Assembly: GCF_042660705.1 (NCBI RefSeq)
Contig: NZ_JBHSUQ010000001.1
Source of the DNA: Undibacterium_A arcticum
Lineage (GTDB): Bacteria > Pseudomonadota > Gammaproteobacteria > Burkholderiales > Burkholderiaceae_D
Reading direction: 5' to 3' (one strand)
DNA length: 64,000 bases
In this document: piece after piece, positions 56,459 to 64,000 of the stretch
How positions within the stretch are numbered: the first letter of the stretch is position 1
How the letters are laid out: each line of letters starts with the position of its first letter
The notes under the pieces: model-generated
Told to the model about the DNA's origin: nothing
What the model saw: the letters and a program-made list of their open reading frames with translations, nothing else
The model's database searches: none
Position numbers and translations under genes: made by a program

Positions 56459-57843
56459 ATGATGAAAATGACCCCCGTGGCTGTTGCTTTTGCCATAATT
56501 TTTGGTGCGTCGGAACCGGCTTTGGCAGCGGACTCACCGGAAGTTCAAACGCTCAAGCAGCAGATGGAAGCGATGCAAAAGCAAATGGCTGCGATGCAAA
56601 ACAGGCTGGAAGCAATGGCTGCAACGCCGCAACCGCCGCAGAAAACAGCCGCATCCGATTTCCCCCTGACCACGCAGATCGGTGGGGCCAACGTGTCACT
56701 GTACGGTTTTGTCGATCTGTCCGCCGATGTCGGCAACGACGGCAAGCAAGGCGTGAAACAAGTATCGAGCAATTTGTCTTATGTAGGGGTTCGAGGTAGC
56801 AAAGATCTGGGGTCGACCGGGATGAAGGCAATATTCCAGGTTGAAACGCTGGCCAATATATCCGGAACCCCAACCGAAACGGGTGCGCTCGCCTCACGCA
56901 ATTCGTTTGTTGGCTTGGAAGGTGGCTTCGGCAAGCTGATGCTCGGTAAAACCGACACCCCATACAAGCGGGCGACGGCTATGATGGATCCTTTTGCCTC
57001 AAGTGTGGGCGACTACAACACCATCATGGGGAATACGGGCGGTGACCTTCGAGCGGAGTTCGATGCCCGCTTGCCGCATGCGATCTTTTACGACTCACCA
57101 AAGCTGCGCGGCTTTCTGTCAATGCGCTTTTTTCGCCGGGCCAGAAATTCGATAACCTGGCAAACTCCGACAAATATGCTTTTGCTCAAGGTGAAAAAAT
57201 CTGCGCTGGCGCCACGCCCGGCAGCTCAGGTTCGTTGCCGGATCCGGGATCAACATTGTGCAATGACGGCGCGTTTAAAAACGCCTACAGTCTTGCGCTC
57301 AATTACGAGTCTGGCCCCCTGTTGGGCACCGTCAGTTACGAGCGACATCAGTTGGTGGACCGCACCTCTGACAATGGCGGCAATACGGCCGATGAAAGTG
57401 CGGCGAAAGTCGGCGTCTCTTACAACTTCGGCAGCAACCGTCTCTCTGGCATCTACGAGAAATTTTATCGTAACGGCGGCATCGACCCGACCGTCAACGA
57501 ACGGGCCAGAACTGGTTATTATCTGAGCGACGTGCAAGAACTTGGGCATGGGATGGATCTGATGGGTGCATGGGCGCATGCATCTACTACGCCAGGCGGT
57601 CCTGACTTTGGAACGGTGAATGACAAGGCCAACATGTATGCGCTTGGCTTGAAATACCATTACGATAAACAACTTGCCCTCTACCTTGTAGGAGCGGTGC
57701 TTAAGCAAGGTGCTGGCGCCCACTATGCGCTCGGCACAGGGGGGCATGGCACTGCGATTGCGTCGCCTCGCAATGATGCGGGCGACAACATTCCTGGCCA
57801 AACCATTAAAGCGTTGTCAGCCGGCATGCAATACGTCTTCTAA
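56459..57843 (+). CDS. Outer-membrane porin (gram-negative type), one frameshift
   Basis: Corrected length is about 461 aa. A signal peptide (M-M-K-M-T-P-V-A-V-A-F-A-I-I-F-G-A … A-L-A-A) is followed by a coiled coil (Q-T-L-K-Q-Q-M-E-A-M-Q-K-Q-M-A-A-M-Q). The porin barrel begins T-Q-I-G-G-A-N-V-S-L-Y-G-F-V-D and ends with the outer-membrane signature A-G-M-Q-Y-V-F, terminal Phe included. The frame shifts near 57115, before N-A-L-F-S-P-G-Q-K-F-D, in a T-run region. The N-terminal coiled coil is unusual for simple porins and recalls OprP-like or Omp-alpha-type anchors. Two Crp/Fnr-type boxes upstream suggest co-regulation with oxc; entry of oxalate is an inference. A terminator follows at 57881. 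Confidence 0.85.
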
Positions 57844-57880
57844 AGCGTTTTTCTCAAACTTCTCCAGAAGTCAGGATGTC

Positions 57881-57912
57881 GCCCGCAACCTTGATGGTGT
57901 GCGGGCTTTTTT
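57881..57912 (+). terminator. Rho-independent terminator after the porin gene
   Basis: The stem GCCCGCA/TGCGGGC encloses a loop of about 12 bases and is followed at once by six T. It lies 38 bp after the porin stop. Confidence 0.85.
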
Positions 57913-58184
57913 ATGCGGCAGATCTATGATGGCGCAGCGCCGAGAAGGTGAACAAACAAGCCCAAGCGGTGGCCAAAATTCTGATGCGGCACGCATTTTA
58001 CTAAGCTTGTGGCTGAGTCAGCGGAATTTCGGCATCTGGCGCAAGATCGCATTGGCGCCCACACTTGATGCTTCGGTTAACGAAATCCGGCACATGGGTC
58101 AACGTTGGATTGGCGCCAACACCCGGATTCATCATCGATTCCGGATACCAAAAATCATTTCAACACCCATCTCTGGAGTTGACC

Positions 58185-58986
58185 ATGCTAGACAAAACCA
58201 TCGCCCTTCTGGAAAACCGTCTCGGGGATCAGATGGCCGACCTCGTCAAAAAATACGGCGGAACGCCGTTCTCCGCGCCTGCCTTGGCAGAGATCCCCGA
58301 CATCGATCCCGCGCATATCACTGAACTGTTGAAAGAATGGGACTTGAAGCCGCCGGATATTTTCATTTTCCAGACCGGTGTCGGGGTTAAGGCATTGTTC
58401 GCAGCGACCGATTCACTGAATCTCACGGACCAGTTGCTGGGTCGGCTCGAGGCCGCACAGGTCGTGGTGCGCGGTCCTAAGCCCACCGCCGTATTACGCT
58501 CGCGCAACGTGCGCATCGACTTCAGCGCCAAGGAGCCTTACACCACCGACGAGGTGCTGTTTGAGCTCGATTCAGTGATGCTGCATGGAAAGCGCGTGGT
58601 GGTGCAGCGTTATGGCGAAACCAACTGGGAACTGCAGACGGCCCTCGAAGGCAAAGGCGCGCAGGTGGTCGAGATCGCAACCTACCGCTGGAGCCTGCCT
58701 GAAAACATCGAGCCGCTGATCAAGCTGATGGATGCGCTCGATCGCAATGAAATCGACGCGGTCGCCTTCACCAGTGCATCGCAAGCAAACAATCTGTTCA
58801 GCGTTGCACAGCAGGCGGGGAGGCAGGAAACGCTGAAACAGCCTAAATCGGACGGTGATCGCGTCGATCGGCCCGGTTTGCACTGCGGCGCTAAACAAGC
58901 TAGGCATTAGGGTCAATATCGAGCCGCATCCGCCCAAGCTTGGACCATTTATTACAGCGATCAATGGCATGTTGTCCGAATCGTAA
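58185..58986 (+). CDS. hemD: Uroporphyrinogen-III synthase, one frameshift
   Basis: About 266 aa. I chose the ATG at 58185 (M-L-D-K-T-I-A-L-L-E-N-R), with GGAGTTGACC upstream. Signatures are F-Q-T-G-V-G-V-K-A-L-F, V-V-R-G-P-K-P-T-A-V-L-R, V-V-Q-R-Y-G-E-T-N and A-F-T-S-A-S-Q-A-N-N-L-F, all of HemD. The frame changes near 58840; the other frame continues R-T-V-I-A-S-I-G-P-V-C and ends at 58986. It makes uroporphyrinogen III for haem, sirohaem or B12. No other haem gene is adjacent. Confidence 0.85.
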
Positions 58987-59180
58987 TTGAAGGAGGCACT
59001 CGTTCCCGGTGCTGGCTTTGCGTATCGTCACTTATCGCACTGAAAACGAGTGGAGCCTTACGCGCCAGACCGCTTTGACTATTGAATCAGGGCTAAGAGC
59101 CGTCTTATTGAGGTTTGCGTTTTTGCGACGCCTGTTACATCGAGTATCAGGCGCTTGTCTTGGCTAGACATCTTGGATAG

Positions 59181-59786
59181 TCAGGGTATAGGCTTGATGC
59201 CCGACCCTGACTGCTGGAGCGTCCAGACCCAGGCGGGTGGAACGTTACGCAGAATGAGCTCCTGACGCTTCCAAATGAGAGTCTTGTGTGGCGAGTCGAA
59301 CGGAACCCGCTGGCCATAAGTGTACTGAACGAGTCGCCTTTTCGGGCTCGTCAGCAAAAAGTCTCTTAATAATGTAATAACTTGTACCGCAACGGTATCG
59401 GGGAAGCTACGAAACGGCAAGGACGAAACTGCCACCGATGCGTCAGGAATTTCATTAAAGAGGTCTTTTCTGGCCTGAATGGCATCGGCCACCACTATGC
59501 ACGTCCCGAAGCGCCATTGCAGCGCCGCAGCCATCGGTTCATCCCGCTCTACTACCACCAACGTTGCCTCTGGAAACTCCTCACGCAAGCACTGGGTAAT
59601 GGCCCCTGTTCCCGCGCCTAGCTCAATGAGATGCTGCGCGCCTCGCGCCTGCTGACACAGTGCCTTGGCCAGGAATATGGACGATGGCGCAATAGCCCCT
59701 ACCAAGCCGGGCTTTCAGGTAATTTAGGAAAAATTTTGTGCTCACAGTCAGTCTTTCGTGGCGTTCGTGAGGGGCGCACCAAGCAT
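59181..59786 (-). CDS. SAM-dependent methyltransferase, phospholipid N-methyltransferase-like, two frameshifts
   Basis: Corrected length is about 201 aa. The true N-terminus is probably the ATG at 59786 (M-L-G-A-P-L-T-N-A-T-K-D). Homopolymer changes near 59752 and 59722 shift the frame before the long reading V-G-A-I-A-P-S-S. The SAM-binding motif I is I-E-L-G-A-G-T-G-A-I-T (about residues 60-70). The later S-S-L-P-F-R-S-F is the family catalytic loop seen in PmtA-like lipid methyltransferases. The P-S-S leader also occurs in KsgA-like enzymes, which remain an alternative. Confidence 0.75.
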
Positions 59787-60332
59787 CTCCGAGCTAGTGT
59801 AACGCCAGCATCGAAATTGGGGCTATGTATGGACCATCGATTGATGCCGCACAAGCGAGGCCAGCTACTTTGAAAAGACTTAGCTTAGCAGTTCCGCCAT
59901 CACACGCGTGTGTACTGCGCACTGCCGCTGTCAACTGCTTCATTCTTGCGCACGCGCCCGCAACGCTAAACATCCATCAGCATCCACCCTCACGCGCGCG
60001 TACTTCTTGGATATATCCCGCTAACGATGCGGCGGTCTTTTTCCATTTCAAAAAACGACGTGAATCGAGATGCTCGATAGTTAATGCGACAGGGCCAGAT
60101 TAGGGCGGCGGCTCCAGCCGGTGCGGTCTTTGTTGAGCAAGTAGCTGCCGGCATCGGTCGTGTCGACGGTGGCGCTCGGCAGATACGGATATCCGCCTTA
60201 CCTATGATATCGGACAGAATGTGCCGGACGGATTCGGCTAATCTGGCACAAGAGCAATTTTATGAGGAATTGGGGCGTGTGTTACTCCGGTGACAACACT
60301 CCGACCCCGGTGATCGAACTGGAGAACAGAAA
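59787..60332. other. Gap with no recognisable gene
   Basis: Short overlapping frames (for example 60084-60293 plus) have no ribosome binding site or motif that I can support. No RNA or transposon signature is seen. It should contain the promoters of the divergent methyltransferase and YXWGXW-like genes. Confidence 0.4.
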
Positions 60333-61311
60333 ATGCGCTACGGACTCATTGTGCTGTGGATGCTGTTTGGTTCGGTGACGTCGGCCACTGCTCAGGTGAG
60401 CATCGGTATCGGGGTTCCCGGCGTGAGCATCGGGATCAACCTGCCGGTGTTCCCGGAACTCGTCCAAGTGCCGGGCTACCCGGTCTACTACGCTCCGCAA
60501 CTGCCTTCGAACTTTCTTCTACGACGGCATGTACTGGGTATACCAGAGGGATAACTGGTACGCGAGTTCCTGGTACAACGGACCTTGGCAGCTCGTGGCC
60601 CCGGAAATTGTGCCACTTTTCGTGCTGCGAATCCCTGTGCGCTACTACCGGAGTCCTCCTGCGTACTTTCGCGGGTGGCGGCCGGATGCGCCGCCACACT
60701 GGGGCGAGCACTGGGGCAATGAATGGGGGCAGCGTCGAAGCGGATGGGACAGGTGGAACCGCAGTTCCGCTCCAGCGCCGGCCCCGCTGCCCGTCTATCA
60801 GCGACAGTATTCAGGGGAACGGTATCCCCGAGTCGAGCAGCAGCAGGCGCTGCGCAGCCAGAATTACCGTTACCAGCCGCGGGACGCCAGAGTGCGGCAA
60901 CACTATCAGGAGCAGGCAGTGCAAAGAGCGCCCGCACCGTCTCAGCGGGGACCGCAGGGAGCGCCGCCTCAGGAGAGAAGTCCCAGGCAGCAGGATATCC
61001 AGCGCTCTAACCCGCCGCCGCTCCAGCAGGGCGGTCCAGCCGTCCTACGCGCACAGCGGCCGCAAAACGAAGGCGAAGACATTCAGAGGTCAGCCCCAAC
61101 CCAAGCCCCGCCTCGACAACGGGGCGCGGTAGTCCAAGATCAGAGGCAGCAGCCACAGCAAGGGGCAGCCCAGCGTGAGCAGCAGACGCCAAGGTCAAGC
61201 CAGGAAAATATTCGGGATGGTAAGGGAGCGTCGCAGGAGCCCAAGCGGGGGCAAGGGCGGGAGAAAGACCGCGAGAAAGGTGAGGAACGCGGTCAGGAAC
61301 GCAATAATTAA
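60333..61311 (+). CDS. Secreted proline/glutamine-rich protein (YXWGXW-repeat-like), one frameshift
   Basis: Corrected length is about 325 aa. A signal peptide (M-R-Y-G-L-I-V-L-W-M-L-F-G … A-T-A-Q) leads into a Gly/Val/Ile segment. One extra T near 60508 shifts the frame before F-Y-D-G-M-Y-W-V. The next region is Trp/Tyr-rich (Y-A-S-S-W-Y-N-G-P-W, R-I-P-V-R-Y-Y-R, H-W-G-E-H-W-G). The long tail is low-complexity Gln, Arg and Pro. It is exported and probably periplasmic or envelope-associated; the role is unknown. Similar proteins occur in betaproteobacteria. No operon partner. Confidence 0.7.
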
Positions 61312-61817
61312 TGCGGGCCAGCCATGCATCCTTGCTTTGCAAAGTGGGCGCTGCCGCACTTGCGGGCGCCAATATTCATGAGCGAGAACTGATCGCATCG
61401 TGTCGATCGGCTAGCCAAACATTTAGCCTTCAGTGCGAACCGTGGCTCGTCTTCGACGACGCATGAGCATACGCACCGCACGGTGCTCCGACGTGGGCGA
61501 TCGGGCCGGAACGCAAAGCGGACTGAAGCGAGCGGGCTGGATTGCAGTGATGGTCGAAGTGCATGCTCTCGACCTGTTGCAGCCGGAGCGGGACCGACAC
61601 GGACCCGAAAGGTCCGGATGCAACGCAAGCAATGATGCGCTTCTGTTACACGCATTCTCAAACCAAATGATCTGGACATTTCGCGCATTCGAAATTGCGC
61701 ATGGAGATCGGCTCGGCGTTGTTCAGATATTGCCGCATTCCAGCGCCAGTTTCGGCTGCACGATGTGCCTTCCGCTTCGATTTCGCCATTGCTCTACCGC
61801 TCGCGGTGACCAGATCT
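61312..61817. other. Gap with no recognisable gene
   Basis: Frames on both strands overlap without motifs. One minus-strand stretch at 61658-61790 (…M-R-N-F-E-C-A-K-C-P-D-H) has paired Cys but no start signal. It might be a lost C-terminal extension of the neighbouring DUF4124 gene. Otherwise I see nothing. Confidence 0.35.
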
Positions 61818-62150
61818 TCATCCGCCCATTTTTTTCTTTGCGTCAGTGATGCGCACCTTTTTTTGTCTCGTGCCGGAAAGGCGCGCGAGCCGCCGTTGCT
61901 CCTTGTCTGCGATTGCCTCCTGTTTGTGCCTTTCGTAAGCAAGACCTTGCAATTCTGTCTTGTCCCGCGCCGCGCGCCGCTCCGCGCTGCTGGCTTCCTC
62001 CGGCGCCACCGGGTCGTCGAGTTTCACGACCCTGGCGTTGGGGCAGGGCAGATCGCTGTATGTGATCTTGCCGTTCGCTTCGCATTTGTAGGCGGCCGAC
62101 GCAGGAATGGCGAACGCGGCGAGCAGGGATAGCAGCAGGAGGTAGCGCAT
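61818..62150 (-). CDS. DUF4124-domain secreted protein
   Basis: 110 aa. Signal peptide M-R-Y-L-L-L-L-S-L-L-A-A-F-A-I-P-A-S-A. The DUF4124 core has Y-K-C-E-A-N-G-K-I-T-Y-S-D-L-P-C (about residues 21-36), with its two cysteines. A charged helical tail follows, rich in Glu, Arg and Lys. Periplasmic, function unknown, common in betaproteobacteria. It lies upstream of nothing on its strand and 26 bp downstream of the FAD oxidase gene start side, so an independent promoter is likely. Intact. Confidence 0.8.
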   Translation of the reverse strand: MRYLLLLSLLAAFAIPASAAYKCEANGKITYSDLPCPNARVVKLDDPVAPEEASSAERRAARDKTELQGLAYERHKQEAIADKEQRRLARLSGTRQKKVRITDAKKKMGG

Positions 62151-62176
62151 GGATTTCCGATATGGGGGGAGCGGTA

Positions 62177-63583
62177 TTAGACGACTTTGCCCGGATTCAT
62201 TAAATTCAAGGGATCGATCGCCTGTTTGATGCTTTGCATCAGCGCCATCTCGACTGCCGATTTGTAGTCGCGAATTTCCTTGCGTTTCAGCGCGCCGACC
62301 CCGTGCTCGGCCGAGATCGAACCGCCGTAACGGTTCGCGCTGTCATGTACCACCCGGTTGACGGCGGCTTGCTGCGCGATGAACGCGTCGGCCGAATCGC
62401 CGGCCGGCGGCGACACGTTGTAATGCAGATTGCCGTCGCCGAGATGGCCGAAAGTGACCATGCGGCAGCCGGGGAATTGCTGCTGCAACTGCACGTCGGT
62501 GGATTGAATGAATTGTCCGATGCTGGAAATCGGCACCGAAATATCGTGCTTGATATTCTTGCCCTCTTCGGCCTGCGCCAGCGGAATGTGCTCACGCAGA
62601 TTCCATAATGCCTTCGATTGCGCAATCGAGGCGGCGACAATTGCATCCTGAATGATTCCGGCTTCCAGCGCATCGCCGATGAACGCTTCCAGTAACGCTA
62701 CCGCATGCTCTTCCGATTCATTATCCGACAGTTCGAGCAGCACATATTGCGCATGATCCTGTGCGAACGGCGGCCGCATCTGCGGATAGTGCTTCGAAAC
62801 CAGTTGCAGGCAGAAATCAGACATCAGCTCGAAACCGGTCAAGCCGGCGCCGCAGTGGTTTTGCGTCATGGTCAGCAATCGCAGTGCATCTTCCGGGGTC
62901 TGCATCGCCGCCAGCGCGGTCAGTTGCGCCTTCGGCTGCGGAAACAGTTTCAGCACGGCGGCGGTAATGATGCCGAGCGTACCTTCCGCACCGATGAAAA
63001 GGTCGCGCAAATCGTAGCCGGTATTGTCCTTGCGCAGTCCGCGCAGGCTGCTCCAGATCTCGCCTTGCGGTGTGACGACTTCAAGTCCCAGGCATAGTTC
63101 GCGTGCGTTGCCGTAGCGCAGTACGCCGGTACCGCCGGCATTGGTGGCAAGATTGCCGCCGATAGTGCAGCTGCCCTCCGCTGCCAGTGACAGCGGGAAC
63201 AGTCGCGCCGCTTCGGCTGCTGCGTTCTGGATATTTTCCAGGATGCAGCCCGCTTCCGCGGTCATCGTATTGTTGACGGTATCGATCGCGCGAATCCGGT
63301 TCAAGCGTACCAGCGACATCACTATCGCAGTTCCGCTGTCATCCGGCACGCTGCCCAGCACCAGGCCGGTATTGCCGCCTTGTGGCACGACTGGCACCCT
63401 GAACTGGTTGCACAGCCGGACGATGGCGGCCACTTCTTCGGTGTTGGCCGGCTTGACAACCGCCAGTGCGTTGCCGCTGAAGCGGCGGCGCCAGTCGATC
63501 AGATAGGACGCCATATCGGCGTCGTCGGTCACTACATAGTCGGCGCCGATCGCGCTACGGCAGAGGTCGAGAAATGTGGTCAT
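62177..63583 (-). CDS. FAD-linked oxidase, GlcD / D-2-hydroxyacid dehydrogenase type
   Basis: 468 aa. The FAD-binding (PCMH) domain has V-V-P-Q-G-G-N-T-G-L-V (about residues 65-75), G-N-L-A-T-N-A-G-G, and I-G-A-E-G-T-L-G-I-I-T. The C-terminal oxidase domain ends H-L-G-D-G-N-L-H-Y-N and S-A-E-H-G-V-G-A-L-K-R. Members oxidise D-lactate, glycolate or D-2-hydroxyglutarate. No glcE or glcF genes follow, so a D-2-hydroxyglutarate or D-lactate enzyme is more likely than the three-subunit glycolate oxidase. It overlaps the DUF2069 gene by 4 bases. Intact. Confidence 0.9.
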   Translation of the reverse strand: MTTFLDLCRSAIGADYVVTDDADMASYLIDWRRRFSGNALAVVKPANTEEVAAIVRLCNQFRVPVVPQGGNTGLVLGSVPDDSGTAIVMSLVRLNRIRAIDTVNNTMTAEAGCILENIQNAAAEAARLFPLSLAAEGSCTIGGNLATNAGGTGVLRYGNARELCLGLEVVTPQGEIWSSLRGLRKDNTGYDLRDLFIGAEGTLGIITAAVLKLFPQPKAQLTALAAMQTPEDALRLLTMTQNHCGAGLTGFELMSDFCLQLVSKHYPQMRPPFAQDHAQYVLLELSDNESEEHAVALLEAFIGDALEAGIIQDAIVAASIAQSKALWNLREHIPLAQAEEGKNIKHDISVPISSIGQFIQSTDVQLQQQFPGCRMVTFGHLGDGNLHYNVSPPAGDSADAFIAQQAAVNRVVHDSANRYGGSISAEHGVGALKRKEIRDYKSAVEMALMQSIKQAIDPLNLMNPGKVV

Positions 63584-63978
63584 TTTGAGGCTTTTTCTAT
63601 CACTTTTTTGGCCAGTTTTTTGGCCGCTTGTTTATAAGGCCGCAGATAATAAATCGTGCAGAAAAAATAGATGCAGACTAGCGCCACTTCGACCCAGCCG
63701 AGTATCGCAGACAGATGATCGCGATCGCTAGTGCCACGCACGATGCCTTCGGTGAAGTAAATCAGGATCAGCATCGACGACCACTGCATGGTGTAGACAT
63801 CGCGCTTGATGACGCCGCGCAGCGGTACCAGCAGGGGCAGGACCTTCAGCACCATCCACGAGCCGCCAGGCCGCAGCGGCGCTAAGAACGTTTCCCATGC
63901 AATGCACAGCGTGATTAGCGTCAGCAGGCTGACGATTGCGCCGACATGAAAAAATTTTTGCGTTGAGGATTGCATCAT
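63580..63978 (-). CDS. DUF2069 membrane protein
   Basis: 132 aa with four predicted membrane helices and the family pattern L-P-L-L-V-P-L-R-G-V, Y-T-M-Q-W-S-S-M-L-I-L-I-Y-F-T-E-G and E-V-A-L-V-C-I-Y-F. A basic C-terminal tail (K-Q-A-A-K-K-L-A-K-K-V) follows. Its end overlaps the oxidase start by 4 bases, so the two are co-translated. Function unknown; widespread in beta- and gammaproteobacteria. Intact. Confidence 0.88.
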   Translation of the reverse strand: MMQSSTQKFFHVGAIVSLLTLITLCIAWETFLAPLRPGGSWMVLKVLPLLVPLRGVIKRDVYTMQWSSMLILIYFTEGIVRGTSDRDHLSAILGWVEVALVCIYFFCTIYYLRPYKQAAKKLAKKVIEKASK

Positions 63979-64000
63979 TTACCTTGCAGTTTGCGGGCCG

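Noticed and set aside
61658..61942. A 94-aa minus-strand gene overlapping DUF4124
   Set aside because: It overlaps the well-supported DUF4124 gene in another frame and has no start signal; at most its end could be a frameshifted tail.

Overview
The window looks like chromosome of an oxalate-degrading betaproteobacterium of the Oxalobacteraceae type. The evidence is a dense set of oxalate and formate genes (oxalyl-CoA decarboxylase, formyl-CoA transferase, an OxlT-like antiporter, glyoxylate carboligase, two NAD-linked formate dehydrogenases) in a GC-rich betaproteobacterial background with DUF2069, DUF4124, DUF6494 and gram-negative porin neighbours. I cannot name the genus from sequence alone. 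The assembly carries many one- or two-base changes inside homopolymers that break otherwise well-conserved genes. I annotate these as genes with probable sequencing errors unless other damage is visible.

Layout. 1-690 is the right end of a prophage: nested Rz/Rz1 spanin genes, then the 3' half of a tRNA-Arg(UCU) that is probably the attachment site. 1314-8852 is a junkyard: a broken histidine kinase, then a group II intron whose reverse transcriptase is split by a 2.0-kb serine-recombinase element and by an IS21-family element with a 6-bp target duplication. 8919-14436 holds a LysR regulator, an unknown 111-aa protein, an OxlT-like antiporter, an FAH-family protein, a ketopantoate-reductase-like protein and a small membrane protein. 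14670-16746 is an IS3-family element and a decayed TauE/SafE permease.

16710-45276 is the metabolic core. It is bounded by two near-identical inverted copies (2,731 and 2,733 bp) of a block with a Crp/Fnr-type regulator divergent from oxc. Inside lie frc, a PAS protein, an orphan periplasmic binding protein, dadA-like, pyk and gcl genes, the fdsGBACD formate dehydrogenase operon with divergent fdsR, a second formate dehydrogenase (NuoEF-type beta and alpha subunits plus FdhD) and a second frc. 45277-53363 carries a quinone oxidoreductase, thiC-thiS-thiG and pntAA-pntAB-pntB. 53573-63978 holds DUF6494, a PAS-GGDEF-EAL protein, IS remnants, a porin, hemD, a lipid methyltransferase and assorted envelope or hypothetical genes.

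How it fits together. The antiporter would exchange oxalate for formate. Frc loads CoA on oxalate, Oxc (TPP-dependent) makes formyl-CoA and CO2, and the formate dehydrogenases oxidise formate to CO2 with NADH. PntAB can convert NADH to NADPH, and Gcl (also TPP-dependent) assimilates glyoxylate. The most interesting signal is regulatory. A perfect or near-perfect palindrome, TTGACCnnGGTCAA, occurs between the Crp/Fnr-type gene and oxc and also upstream of thiC, the pnt operon, the porin and the OxlT-like gene. For five of these promoters a -10-like hexamer sits 29.5-30.5 bp from the palindrome centre, as in class II Fnr/Crp activation. The window may therefore show an oxalate regulon that couples catabolism, cofactor (TPP) supply, NADPH supply and outer-membrane entry. 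At thiC the palindrome lies where the 5' half of a TPP riboswitch would be expected, and only the 3' half of that riboswitch is present.
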